NCBI GenBank assembly: GCA_035545895.1
Contig: DASZXJ010000216.1
Span: forward strand, 1 to 60,950
Source: DASZXJ01 sp035545895
Lineage (GTDB): Bacteria > Planctomycetota > Phycisphaerae > Tepidisphaerales > Tepidisphaeraceae
Length of the DNA: 60,950 nucleotides
Direction of reading: 5' to 3'
The translations under genes were made by a program, and so were the position numbers. This document shows, one piece after another, positions 8,506 to 17,488 of the stretch (positions are counted from its first letter, which is position 1; each line of letters opens with the position of its first letter). The notes beneath the pieces were generated by a model, which had not been told where the DNA came from, did no database searches, and was given only the letters and a program-made list of their open reading frames with translations.

Positions 8506-11423
8506 GTGACCCCATTACCCATGCGCGATCGATCGCCGTGACTCTGTTGAATCTTCAGCCGGTTCGCACCCCCGATGTTATCCGCGCACAAGTCGCGCTC
8601 GCCGTCCAGACCACCCGTGCAGCGGGAATGGGCGACGTGGATATTGAGGCACTCGTCGCGCAACTCATGCACGAGGCCAACGTCTATGTCCCGGATGCGA
8701 CTCTCATGGAGGACCCATCCGACCACATCGAGTGGCTTCCATCGAGTCGCGGAAGCATCGCGTGGAAATTCTGGAGCCGATATAAGGCTTTTCTCGAACA
8801 GGAAAAGAAGCTGCCGGAGCCGGTCGTCAGTTCGCTTGGCCGCCTCACAGATGAAATCCTCAGCAGACTTGAGCAGCCGGAGCGAAATCCCCCTTGGGAT
8901 TGTCGCGGGATGGTTGTCGGGAGCGTGCAGTCGGGCAAGACGGCAAATTACTGCGGCCTGATCTGTAAGGCGATGGACGCGGGCTATCGCCTTATCGTTG
9001 TACTCGCAGGAATGCACAATAATCTCCGCAGCCAGACCCAATACCGGCTGGATGAAGGCGTTCTCGGGCGCGATAGCCAGAAGGATCGACAACTTGACCA
9101 GGCCAACAGCTTGATTGGCGTCGGAAGGTTGTTCGGTCAACTGCTCCCCGTACACACCCTCACCAGCAGCCTTGACGACGGAGATTTTCGCGCTCCGAAA
9201 GCCGACACAGGTGTCACAATCGGTGGCGACCCAGTAATCCTCGTCGTCAAGAAGAACGGCAGCGTCCTGCGCAATCTCCTTAAATGGGTTCTTCATGTCC
9301 GGGGTGAGGAGTTACAAGGCGAGAAGCGCAAGATCATCCGCGGTGTCCCCTTGCTGGTGATCGATGACGAGGCGGATAACGCCTCAATCAACACGAAGGA
9401 CCGCAAGGGAAAGAAGGCGGAGGACAGTGATGTCACCGCGATCAACGGACGCATTCGGGAGCTGCTGGACGCATTCGAGAAGAGCGCGTACGTCGGCTAC
9501 ACTGCAACCCCGTTCGCCAACATCTTCATCAACCCCGACGCGGAAACGCCCAAACACGGCGAGGATCTCTTTCCCCGCAGCTTTATTCTCAATGTTTCCC
9601 CGCCATCAAACTATGTCAGCCCGTCCCGCGTGTTCGGTCTCGATGGCGACCCCGATTCAGGCATCGAATCGAGACAGGAACTCCCGCTTTTCCGGTTGGT
9701 AAATGACCATGAGGCGGTATTCCCAAGCAAACATAAGAAGGATCTTCACGTCCCCGCACTGCCGGACACACTGGTTCATGCACTGCACTCGTTTGTGCTC
9801 GTGTGCGCTGCCCGCCGCGCGCGGGGCCAGACTGAAGTCCATAACTCCATGCTTGTGCATGTCACCCGGTTCGTGGACGTGCAACATCAGGTTGCACAGC
9901 TGATCCAACAACAAGTTGACTCCATTCGCCGCAAGCTGGCAATGGGCGAGGGCGAACGCCGGCACACTCTGCATTCAGAGTTGCAGCGTCTCTGGCAGGA
10001 CGAATTTGAACCCACAAGCGCAACAATCCGCGCAATGTCCTCCGATGACAATCTCCCTAAAGTCTCATGGGCGCAGGTGGCCGCAGAACTGTCAGAAGCG
10101 GCGGCTCGCATCGAAGTCAAGGAAATAAACGGACACGCCACCGACGCGCTTGATTACGTCGCTCATCGCCAGGGATTCAATGTCGTGGCGGTGGGAGGCG
10201 ACAAGCTCTCGCGAGGCCTCACGCTGGAAGGCCTTTCGGTAAGCTATTTTCTTCGCGCCTCACAGATGTATGACACGCTGATGCAGATGGGCCGCTGGTT
10301 CGGTTACCGTCCCGGATACTTGGACCTCTGCCGCCTTTTCACGACTGATGATCTGCGCCGCTGGTACAGGCACATCGCGCTCGCAGAGATAGAGCTGCGG
10401 CGGGAATTTGACCGCATGAAAGACGCCGGCCTCACGCCGCGGAGGTACGGATTGCGCGTTCGAGAACATCCTGGCGGATTGCTGGTTACCGCCATGAACA
10501 AGATGTCCCACGCTCAAACGCAGCGGCTCTCCTATGCCGGCCAGCTTGTTCAGACCGCACATTTCATCCCAAGCCAAAAGGTTGTCCGCGATAACTCCGA
10601 TATCGTTGACCGATTCCTCCAAAGCATTGGGGGCTCCAAATCGGCCAAGGAAACCAACGCTGCCTGGCTGTGGCAGAATGTTCAACCTGCGCAGTTGCTG
10701 GATGGATTGCTGCGCGATTTCGCCGTGGCTTCCGAGGGGTGGCGTCTACAGAAGCCGGAATTGATGGAGTTCATTCGCAAGCAGACTGCAATTGGTGAAT
10801 TGACCAATTGGACCATTGCACTCGTGAACACGCGCGGAGACGGCGGAACTTGTAGTCTCGCGGGATGCAAAACCGGGATCGCCGAACGCAAGCCGGAGGA
10901 GGGCTCATGGGATACCGACAAGATTCCTGCCGTATATGCTTCACGCAACGCGAATATTCAAAGCCCCTCGCATCAAGCACTCGACCTAGCAGAGATGAGA
11001 CTGGACACGGCAATTCTCGCCCAGCTCTTGGGCAAGCGCGCCGTCGAAGATGGCGAGCCGCTCTTTAAGCCCGAGGAAGAGGCGCTGCTCCGGGAGTGCT
11101 GCCGCAACGGGCTCGACCTGGCCGCGACCGCAGAGCACATAACGTCCCTCCGCAAGCCGCCAGTGGAGGGGGAAGCCAAACGCGCCCGCATCAACGGAGA
11201 AGTTGCCCGCAATCTTCGTCCGGAAACACATGGACTTCTTCTGATCTATCCAGTGATCCCAACGAGGACATCCGCCGGACAGGAACGCTGGCCTGCCGAT
11301 GCACCATTCATGGGCCTCGCGTTCAGTTTCCCGTCGAGTCATACCGCCCGAGCCGTTGACTACAGAGTCAACAAGGTGTGGCAAGCCACGTTCCACGACG
11401 AGGACTATACGGATGCAAATTGA
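8502..11423 (+). CDS. Z1 domain protein (helicase-like ATPase/endonuclease)
   Basis: The 973-residue protein carries a superfamily-2-type ATPase. Walker A is GSVQSGKTAN (~140), the DEAD-like box is LLVIDDEADNAS (~286) and motif III is YVGYTATPFAN (~333). The Z1 domain follows, with GGDKLSRGLTLEGLS and the aromatic MQMGRWFGYRPGYLDLCRLF segment (~590-610). The start is a GTG that overlaps the stop of the ATPase gene. Known Z1 proteins occur beside cytosine methylases and MutL/MORC-type ATPases in restriction-like islands. It is the likely translocating or effector subunit. Confidence 0.9.
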   Translation: MSDPITHARSIAVTLLNLQPVRTPDVIRAQVALAVQTTRAAGMGDVDIEALVAQLMHEANVYVPDATLMEDPSDHIEWLPSSRGSIAWKFWSRYKAFLEQEKKLPEPVVSSLGRLTDEILSRLEQPERNPPWDCRGMVVGSVQSGKTANYCGLICKAMDAGYRLIVVLAGMHNNLRSQTQYRLDEGVLGRDSQKDRQLDQANSLIGVGRLFGQLLPVHTLTSSLDDGDFRAPKADTGVTIGGDPVILVVKKNGSVLRNLLKWVLHVRGEELQGEKRKIIRGVPLLVIDDEADNASINTKDRKGKKAEDSDVTAINGRIRELLDAFEKSAYVGYTATPFANIFINPDAETPKHGEDLFPRSFILNVSPPSNYVSPSRVFGLDGDPDSGIESRQELPLFRLVNDHEAVFPSKHKKDLHVPALPDTLVHALHSFVLVCAARRARGQTEVHNSMLVHVTRFVDVQHQVAQLIQQQVDSIRRKLAMGEGERRHTLHSELQRLWQDEFEPTSATIRAMSSDDNLPKVSWAQVAAELSEAAARIEVKEINGHATDALDYVAHRQGFNVVAVGGDKLSRGLTLEGLSVSYFLRASQMYDTLMQMGRWFGYRPGYLDLCRLFTTDDLRRWYRHIALAEIELRREFDRMKDAGLTPRRYGLRVREHPGGLLVTAMNKMSHAQTQRLSYAGQLVQTAHFIPSQKVVRDNSDIVDRFLQSIGGSKSAKETNAAWLWQNVQPAQLLDGLLRDFAVASEGWRLQKPELMEFIRKQTAIGELTNWTIALVNTRGDGGTCSLAGCKTGIAERKPEEGSWDTDKIPAVYASRNANIQSPSHQALDLAEMRLDTAILAQLLGKRAVEDGEPLFKPEEEALLRECCRNGLDLAATAEHITSLRKPPVEGEAKRARINGEVARNLRPETHGLLLIYPVIPTRTSAGQERWPADAPFMGLAFSFPSSHTARAVDYRVNKVWQATFHDEDYTDAN

Positions 11424-12441
11424 AGAGTTGTGGAAATCACTTGAGGCGGACGCCGCTTCGGGCCATTCAGGTACCGGCGGCTGGCTGCTGCGCCTGGCAC
11501 GTCCAGCGGCCGACCACCCATTGTTTGTGGGGTTGGAACTGTCATCCGGCCGCCGTGCTATTCTCCTACAGCTCCCGACCGACTACATGCCGTCGCGCCG
11601 CCTTTGGCCCCGTTCAAAGGGTCTGGAACCTCTGGCAGTTGCATTGGATGGAAATGCGCATTTCGGCGTGGCCTTGAAGGATTCCCGCTTCACGGATGTA
11701 TTCACAGCCCTTGCAGAAGATTTGTGCCGACGCGTGACCGAAACCGCAGATCCGGCCTCGCAAGCTCGGGCATTTCTGGGCCAGCTCGCCCGCTGGCAGA
11801 AGTTCCTTTCAGCGTCCGTCGAAGGCTTAAACGACGAGACACAACGTGGCCTTTGGGGTGAACTTCGCTTTCTTCGGGACCATTTGCTTTCATGGACCGG
11901 GGCAGCCGCCGTTAAGGCATGGAAGGGTGGGGAACGTCTGCACCAGGATTTTCAATTCGAAGGTGTTGCGATCGAGGTGAAGACAACTCTGGCCAAAATG
12001 CCACAAGTTATACGTATCACCAACGAACGACAATTAGACCACACGACGTGGTCAGCACTTTTTCTGAACGTAATTGCACTGGACGTTCGAGACGCCGGCG
12101 GCGAGACATTGCCTGCAATGGTCGCATCACTTCGCGATAGACTAACGGCAGATGCCATTGCACGTGAACAATTCGAGGACGAGCTTCTTCTCGCAGGCTA
12201 TCTCGATGCGCACACACCGCGGTACATTGATCGGGGCTACACTGTCCGTTCAGTGACTTTCTTCCATGTCGGTCCAGGATTCCCAAGTCTTATCGAGGCG
12301 GACATGCCACCTGGCGTGGGCGACGCAAACTATGCCCTGAGCATTTCGGCGTGCGAGCGGTTTAAGGTTAAGGCGACGGAACTGGAATCCGCCTTAGCCG
12401 GTCAAACGCCTCCTCGTGCAAAAAGGAGGGGTCGTGCCTGA
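11413..12441 (+). CDS. PD-(D/E)XK motif protein (DUF4420-like)
   Basis: The protein is 342 residues, starting MQIEELWKSLEAD. The ATG lies inside the end of the Z1 gene (11-base overlap). The nuclease-like core is visible as HQDFQFEGVAIEVKTTLAKM (~175-195), giving the E-x-K and an upstream Asp of the PD-(D/E)XK fold. The family (PF14390 by my recollection) is regularly next to Z1 genes. It probably supplies DNA cleavage. Gene order and tight overlaps tie it to this operon. Confidence 0.85.
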   Translation: MQIEELWKSLEADAASGHSGTGGWLLRLARPAADHPLFVGLELSSGRRAILLQLPTDYMPSRRLWPRSKGLEPLAVALDGNAHFGVALKDSRFTDVFTALAEDLCRRVTETADPASQARAFLGQLARWQKFLSASVEGLNDETQRGLWGELRFLRDHLLSWTGAAAVKAWKGGERLHQDFQFEGVAIEVKTTLAKMPQVIRITNERQLDHTTWSALFLNVIALDVRDAGGETLPAMVASLRDRLTADAIAREQFEDELLLAGYLDAHTPRYIDRGYTVRSVTFFHVGPGFPSLIEADMPPGVGDANYALSISACERFKVKATELESALAGQTPPRAKRRGRA

Positions 12442-14479
12442 ACTGGAACAATTTGCCCAAGATCTACACGAAGAGGTGCTCGTCAAATGCGCGGACCCGG
12501 CATCGCCGCAGATGCGGGAGGACGCCTTCACTGAATGTGTGCTTGAGCGTTTGGCTGAACACAATGAAGCTGACAACGCCGAGATTCTGCCAAGCCTGAG
12601 GTGGGATTCTCGCGGCCGTTCCCCCGCCGCCAAGATAAATGCTTGGGCATTATCAGGGGATGGCGCCACGCTCGACCTTTTTGTCACGTTCTATCACGGC
12701 ACCAGCGCCGTCGCCCCGGTGTCCAAGCCGGATGTTGCGAGGTATTTCGGCCTCGCGCGCGGCTTTCTACGGCGAGCCATGGAAGGATTCCATGTGCAGC
12801 TTGAAGAAGCGCATGAGGTGTTCGAGGCGGCGCGACGCATACATGAGAGCAGGGACAGTCTCACCACGGTGCGATTATTCTTCGTCACCGACGGGGTGGT
12901 TGGTACGCGTGCTGCGGATGTGGATGAGGAGCAACTGCCGGGTCTGGAATTGCGCTATGTGCTGTGGGATCTCGAAAAGTTAAGCCGATTGCGCGTTGGT
13001 CAGCGAGAAACGATTGAACTGGATTTCGCTGCCAACTATGGCGGCGCGATCTCGTGCATCGCCACACGCGATGCGACTAATGAGTATCAAACATTCCTTG
13101 CATTCCTCCCGGCTCCATTACTCGCGCGAATTTATGGAGAACACGGTCAGCGCTTGTTGGAACGGAATGTCCGCGCTTTCCTGCAAGCGAAAAATAAGGT
13201 GAACAAAGGGCTTCAGCAGACCCTCCGTGAAGAGCCGCACCGCTTCTTGGCATATAACAACGGGCTCTGTTGCACGGCTGCCGAGGTCGATGTCGAGTTG
13301 GGAAGAGATGGGCACGCGGTGCTCAAGCGGGTGAAGGATTTTCAAATCGTCAACGGTGGACAAACGACCGCAAGCATCTTCCACGCTTGGAAGAAGGAGA
13401 AAACAGATATTGCAGGGGTGGTGGTTCAGGTAAAACTCACCGTGCTCACCGAACCCGCGAAGGTCACGGAAATAGTTCCGCTCATTTCCAAATATGCGAA
13501 CATGCAGAATAGGATCAATGCCGCGGATTTTTCAGCCAATGGGAAATTCCATCAGGATCTGGAGAAGCTCTCGCGAACTTTGTGGGCTCTCCCTCAAAGC
13601 GGATTAGAACGCGGGACTCACTGGTACTATGAGCGTGCCCGCGGCTCCTACTTGGACGACAAGGCACGACAAGGACCGCCAGGTCAACAGAAGGAATGGG
13701 TGCGCCAAAACCCTCCGCAACAGAAGTTTACGAAGACGGACCTAGCCAAATATGAACATGCATGGCTTGGCCTCCCGCACTTGGTTTGCCGGGGCGCCGA
13801 GAAGAATTTCGAGGCCTTTGCATCCCGCTTGGAAGATGACGGTCAACCGTCCGTCGATCACGGTTTCTTTGAGCATGTGGTTGCTCGTGCGGTCTTATGG
13901 CGCTCCTCTGAACGGTTGTTTGACACTCTTGAATTGGAAGGCTACCGGGCAAACAGCGTTGCATATGCGGTTGCTTGGGTTGCCGAAGCATCCGGGCGCC
14001 GCCTCGACCTCGACCGTATCTGGAAAGAACAACGGGTTCCTGACGACGTCTCTGCGGCGCTACTCGTAGCTTGCCGAGCGGCACACGTCTTCTTGACGGG
14101 CCGCCCCGGCAACATCGGCGAAGCATCAAAAAAGCCCGAAACTTGGGCGGACTTTCGTTCGATGAAGCTTGACGTGGGCGACACGTTAAACAAGGGACTC
14201 CGTCAGTCCGCCGCAATCCCCTATCCAGCGAAAAAGCTCAACCCCGAAACCGAGGCGGCGAAGGAGGGAGTTACTCAAGCTACCGCAGACTACTGGTTTG
14301 CCCTCTCGAAATGGGCAAAGGAGCACGGCTTCTTGGAAGGCTGGGAACGCTCGCTCTCGTATAGTCTTGGAAGGCTAGTGGCGAAAGGATCGATCCCCAG
14401 CGACAAACAGGCGATACAGGGAGCGCGCATCATGACCCGCGCACGCGAACTGGGGTTCTCGCCTGATCTCAAAACATAG
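12434..14479 (+). CDS. AIPR family protein (abortive phage resistance)
   Basis: The protein is 681 residues. I chose the GTG at 12434 because AAGGAGGGG precedes it at a good distance; it overlaps the previous gene by eight bases. The AIPR signature is clear: FLAYNNGLCCTAAEVDV (~270-285), DFQIVNGGQTTASIFHAW (~302-318) and KYANMQNRINAADFSAN (~355). AIPR proteins occur in abortive infection loci and in methylase/MutL/Z1 clusters. The exact biochemical role is not established from sequence. Confidence 0.88.
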   Translation: MPELEQFAQDLHEEVLVKCADPASPQMREDAFTECVLERLAEHNEADNAEILPSLRWDSRGRSPAAKINAWALSGDGATLDLFVTFYHGTSAVAPVSKPDVARYFGLARGFLRRAMEGFHVQLEEAHEVFEAARRIHESRDSLTTVRLFFVTDGVVGTRAADVDEEQLPGLELRYVLWDLEKLSRLRVGQRETIELDFAANYGGAISCIATRDATNEYQTFLAFLPAPLLARIYGEHGQRLLERNVRAFLQAKNKVNKGLQQTLREEPHRFLAYNNGLCCTAAEVDVELGRDGHAVLKRVKDFQIVNGGQTTASIFHAWKKEKTDIAGVVVQVKLTVLTEPAKVTEIVPLISKYANMQNRINAADFSANGKFHQDLEKLSRTLWALPQSGLERGTHWYYERARGSYLDDKARQGPPGQQKEWVRQNPPQQKFTKTDLAKYEHAWLGLPHLVCRGAEKNFEAFASRLEDDGQPSVDHGFFEHVVARAVLWRSSERLFDTLELEGYRANSVAYAVAWVAEASGRRLDLDRIWKEQRVPDDVSAALLVACRAAHVFLTGRPGNIGEASKKPETWADFRSMKLDVGDTLNKGLRQSAAIPYPAKKLNPETEAAKEGVTQATADYWFALSKWAKEHGFLEGWERSLSYSLGRLVAKGSIPSDKQAIQGARIMTRARELGFSPDLKT

Positions 14480-14484
14480 ACACC

Positions 14485-14931
14485 ATGGGCGACGTCTTCA
14501 GCAAAGCAGAACGATCGAGAGTCATGTCGCGGATCCGCGGGCGCGGTAACAAGGACACCGAACTGGCCCTAAAGCAGTTCCTCCGACGGCATCGAATCAG
14601 CGGTTGGCGCCGACATCTGCCGGTGTTCGGCAAACCTGACTTCATTTTCCCAAAGCTCAAGTTGGCGATTTTTGTGGATGGATGCTTCTGGCACTGCTGT
14701 CCGAAACACTCAAGTCTTCCTTCCAGCAATCGACCGTTTTGGAAACGCAAACTTGACCAGAACAAGCGGCGCGACAAGCTTGTCATTCAGACGCTTCGCG
14801 CACAGGGCTGGCGCGTCCTACGTATCTGGGAACACGAGCTCTCAAGGAATCGAGAGGCCGCATTGCTTCGTCGCATTTGCCGTTCGATGAAGTCAACACA
14901 TGGGGCTGAGACAACTCTCCGACGGACCTGA
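14485..14931 (+). CDS. vsr: Very short patch repair (Vsr-like) endonuclease
   Basis: The 148-residue protein has the Vsr pattern: MGDVFSKAERSRVMSRIRGR at the start, GKPDFIF near residue 50 with the catalytic Asp, then LAIFVDGCFWHCCPKH and FWKRKLDQNKRRD. The family length is ~140-150, so it is complete. It follows the AIPR gene by five bases and ends the operon. Vsr enzymes nick at T:G mismatches that arise when 5-methylcytosine deaminates. It fits beside the cytosine methyltransferase at the head of the operon. Confidence 0.92.
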   Translation: MGDVFSKAERSRVMSRIRGRGNKDTELALKQFLRRHRISGWRRHLPVFGKPDFIFPKLKLAIFVDGCFWHCCPKHSSLPSSNRPFWKRKLDQNKRRDKLVIQTLRAQGWRVLRIWEHELSRNREAALLRRICRSMKSTHGAETTLRRT

Positions 14932-14952
14932 CGTGGCCGCGCAGCTTCGACC

Positions 14953-15375
14953 TCATCCGAGCTTGAAATCTTGGCCGTATCCCAACCGGTCCTGCACCAG
15001 GCGCCGCGCATCCGCCCATTCCTCATCCGGAGCGTCACTGGTGATCACCAATTGGGGTCTCAGGTGATGCTCCAGTACGATCAGCGCCGTTTTAACATGA
15101 AGATCGTAGGGTTGATATTCCGTCTTGCAAAACGAGAAGAACTCAGCGCGCCCTCTCCGATCGAATTCAACGGCTGCCACTTCGAATGGTTCGCACGCGT
15201 TCGTACCGCGCCCGTTGAACACGATCCTTTCGTCGGTGAACAGTGGCGGCCCTGACCCATTGAATCCCGCCAACTCAGGCAAGTTCCCGAGTAATTGCTG
15301 ACAGTCCGCCACCGCAGCGCGAAAGTTCGCCACTACAAACTCTGTCGGTCGCTTCCAATGGTGTGACAAGCCCAT
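14953..15375 (-). CDS. Hypothetical protein
   Basis: The 140-residue protein starts MGLSHHWKRPTEFVVANFRA, with AGGTGG before the ATG. The frame extends upstream to 15417, but that start has a poorer ribosome site. It contains a PPLFTDERIVFNGRG segment followed by CEPFEVAAVEFDRRGR, which resembles a small-protein type I recall with an F-N-G-x-G core. The function is unknown. It converges on the end of the defence operon with 21 bases between the stops. Confidence 0.6.
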   Translation of the reverse strand: MGLSHHWKRPTEFVVANFRAAVADCQQLLGNLPELAGFNGSGPPLFTDERIVFNGRGTNACEPFEVAAVEFDRRGRAEFFSFCKTEYQPYDLHVKTALIVLEHHLRPQLVITSDAPDEEWADARRLVQDRLGYGQDFKLG

Positions 15376-15551
15376 CGACCACCTTCTCGCATGGCACAAC
15401 TCCTTAGTCAATTGCATTCGACCGGACCCGGATAGGAACCCGTGTGACGATGGAAAGTCGCCGGCCCAATTAGATTAAGCGGCTTGGTTGCGTCCGCTTT
15501 AGAGCACCACAATGCTCCCTGCCGGGGGGAAATGAACGATTTTAACTCCGC

Positions 15552-15881
15552 TCAGATTCCCGTTCCTGGAACAGTCTCGACCCTGGATCGAAACAAAGCT
15601 ACTGCTTCGCCCCGCTCAGACTCTGTCAAGCCGGCCACATCCAGCAATCGATTCCAGTTGTTCCGCAAATCATCGAGGCTCTGGATGCCGTCGAAACCGA
15701 CGGCGCCAGCCTTGCGGATGTAAACCAGGTTTTCCGCTTCACTCACAGTGACTTCGACAATCTCCGGGTCGGTGAACGACTCCCCCACCACATACCCCAC
15801 CAGCGCCGCCATGAACGGCGTCATGCCGGGGAAGCGTTTGGGATGAAGTTTCGCCTTCAACTCTTGCGTCACGATCGACAA
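15552..15881 (-). CDS. Hypothetical protein
   Basis: The 109-residue acidic protein is regular in composition and ends TESERGEAVALFRSRVETVP. The central VGYVVGESFTDPEIVEVTVS and AVGFDGIQSLDDLRNNWNRL stretches suggest a small alpha/beta fold. The start is a TTG at 15881 or a GTG at 15872. I recognise no family. Confidence 0.55.
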   Translation of the reverse strand: MSIVTQELKAKLHPKRFPGMTPFMAALVGYVVGESFTDPEIVEVTVSEAENLVYIRKAGAVGFDGIQSLDDLRNNWNRLLDVAGLTESERGEAVALFRSRVETVPGTGI

Positions 15882-16041
15882 GTGTACCGCCCGGCCGCGG
15901 CGGGGTCACGATTCTGACGCGCCCGTCACCAGCGTTTCATCACTTTCCCGAAAAGATAATTGATGTTCTCGCATCTCAACCAAAGGGGCAAAGTTGAGAA
16001 CCATCCATTGTCCAATGCCCCTGACACGCGGAATCGTAGCA

Positions 16042-17373
16042 ATGAAGAAGCTCACGCCTCATCCTCTTTCGGAGCTGATGCCGAGGATGCGCCCGCAGGA
16101 GTACGAGGCGCTCAAGGCCGACCTCGCAGACAACGGTTTGCGCGAAGACATCTGGCTCTTTGAAGGCAAGATTATCGACGGCCGCCACCGCGATCAGATT
16201 TGTCATGAACTCGGGATCAAGCCGCGCTATCGGGACTACACAGGTGACGACCCGGTGGGGTTCCTAAAGTCGTGCACACTGCACAGAAATCTGAGCGACA
16301 CGCAGAAGGCTTGTTTTGCTGCGAACCTCATCGACGCGCTAAAGGGAAGATGGGGCGGCAATCGGCGAGAGCGGACAAATACGCTCTTGAACGGGAAATC
16401 CAGCGAGATCGCCGCCTTGTGGGTCGGCGTCTCGGCGAGCTATGTCGAGAAAGCCATCCGGCTAAAGCACGAGTCGCCCAGGCTCTTCGAGCGCGCCTTG
16501 GCCGATTACGAGTTCACGATTACCCAAGCGATCTCACAAATGGAGCACCAGCTCAAGCATCGCCACGTTGAAAGACTGCGACGCGCCGCCGGCGTGTCAT
16601 TGGAAGACTGTGAACTGCGGCTGGGTGACAACATTGAGATCATGCGATCGCTGCCCGCGGGATCGGCGCGTCTCGTGTTCGCCGACCCGCCGTACAACAA
16701 CGGATGGGTTTATCGCAATGACCCGACCAAAGACCGTCTCCCCGACACTGAGTATCTTCAAGCATGCCGCGCTTGGATGAGCGAATGCGCGCGGCTGCTC
16801 GCCGGCGACGGCAGTCTGTTCGTTCTGATCGACGACAGGTACACCGACCACTTCGGAATACTGCTTCGAGACACGGGATTGCTCCACCGCCCGACAATCA
16901 TCTGCTGGGAGACCTTCGCCAACTACAACAGCAATGAAACATCGCTCAGCAAGAACGCCCGTTATCTGCACTGGTACACGAAGTCAGACCGGCCACTAAT
17001 CAACGTGGTCGAACCGCGCCTACCAAGCGACCGGCAGGAAAAATACAACGACGCGCGGGGCAGGGAGCACGGCAGACTCCCATCCAACGTCTGGCCGTTC
17101 GTCCGCATCACCTCGCAGGACAAGGAGCGCTGCCCCTGGCTCGGCCAGAAGGGAAACGCGCCGCAACTGCCTCGCGAGCTTCCCGAGCGTTGTATCTTTC
17201 TAGCAAGCAATCCGGGCGACCTAGTGATCGATCCGTTCAACGGCAACGGCGTCACGGGCATCGCGGCAATCCTCAACGACCGCAGGTACATCGGCATCGA
17301 CCGCGACAGCAAGGGGCTGGCGCAAGCAAGGTCGTGGATCGGGCACCAAGTCTCTCGCCTGAGACACAACTAA
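16042..17373 (+). CDS. ParB-like N-terminal domain fused to a DNA methyltransferase
   Basis: The protein is 443 residues. Residues ~1-150 look like a ParB/Srx-type domain: LSELMPRMRPQEYEALKADL, then GKIIDGRHRDQICHELGI and LSDTQKACFAANLIDAL. The second half is an N4-cytosine/N6-adenine methyltransferase of beta order, with the catalytic DPPYNNGW near 214 and the SAM-binding IDPFNGNGVTGIAA near 397. The ATG at 16042 places the ParB domain at the N-terminus. Such fusions are common on phages and plasmids, often as orphan methyltransferases that shield DNA from restriction. The target sequence cannot be read from here. Confidence 0.85.
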   Translation: MKKLTPHPLSELMPRMRPQEYEALKADLADNGLREDIWLFEGKIIDGRHRDQICHELGIKPRYRDYTGDDPVGFLKSCTLHRNLSDTQKACFAANLIDALKGRWGGNRRERTNTLLNGKSSEIAALWVGVSASYVEKAIRLKHESPRLFERALADYEFTITQAISQMEHQLKHRHVERLRRAAGVSLEDCELRLGDNIEIMRSLPAGSARLVFADPPYNNGWVYRNDPTKDRLPDTEYLQACRAWMSECARLLAGDGSLFVLIDDRYTDHFGILLRDTGLLHRPTIICWETFANYNSNETSLSKNARYLHWYTKSDRPLINVVEPRLPSDRQEKYNDARGREHGRLPSNVWPFVRITSQDKERCPWLGQKGNAPQLPRELPERCIFLASNPGDLVIDPFNGNGVTGIAAILNDRRYIGIDRDSKGLAQARSWIGHQVSRLRHN

Positions 17374-17488
17374 CATTTCTAGGGTAGGACCCTGTCAAAG
17401 AGCGGTCTTTCACGAGTCCCCGCAAAAGGCACGCCCGACACAACAAACGCCATAACCCTCTTCAAGTCGTATTTGCAGACATGATTCG

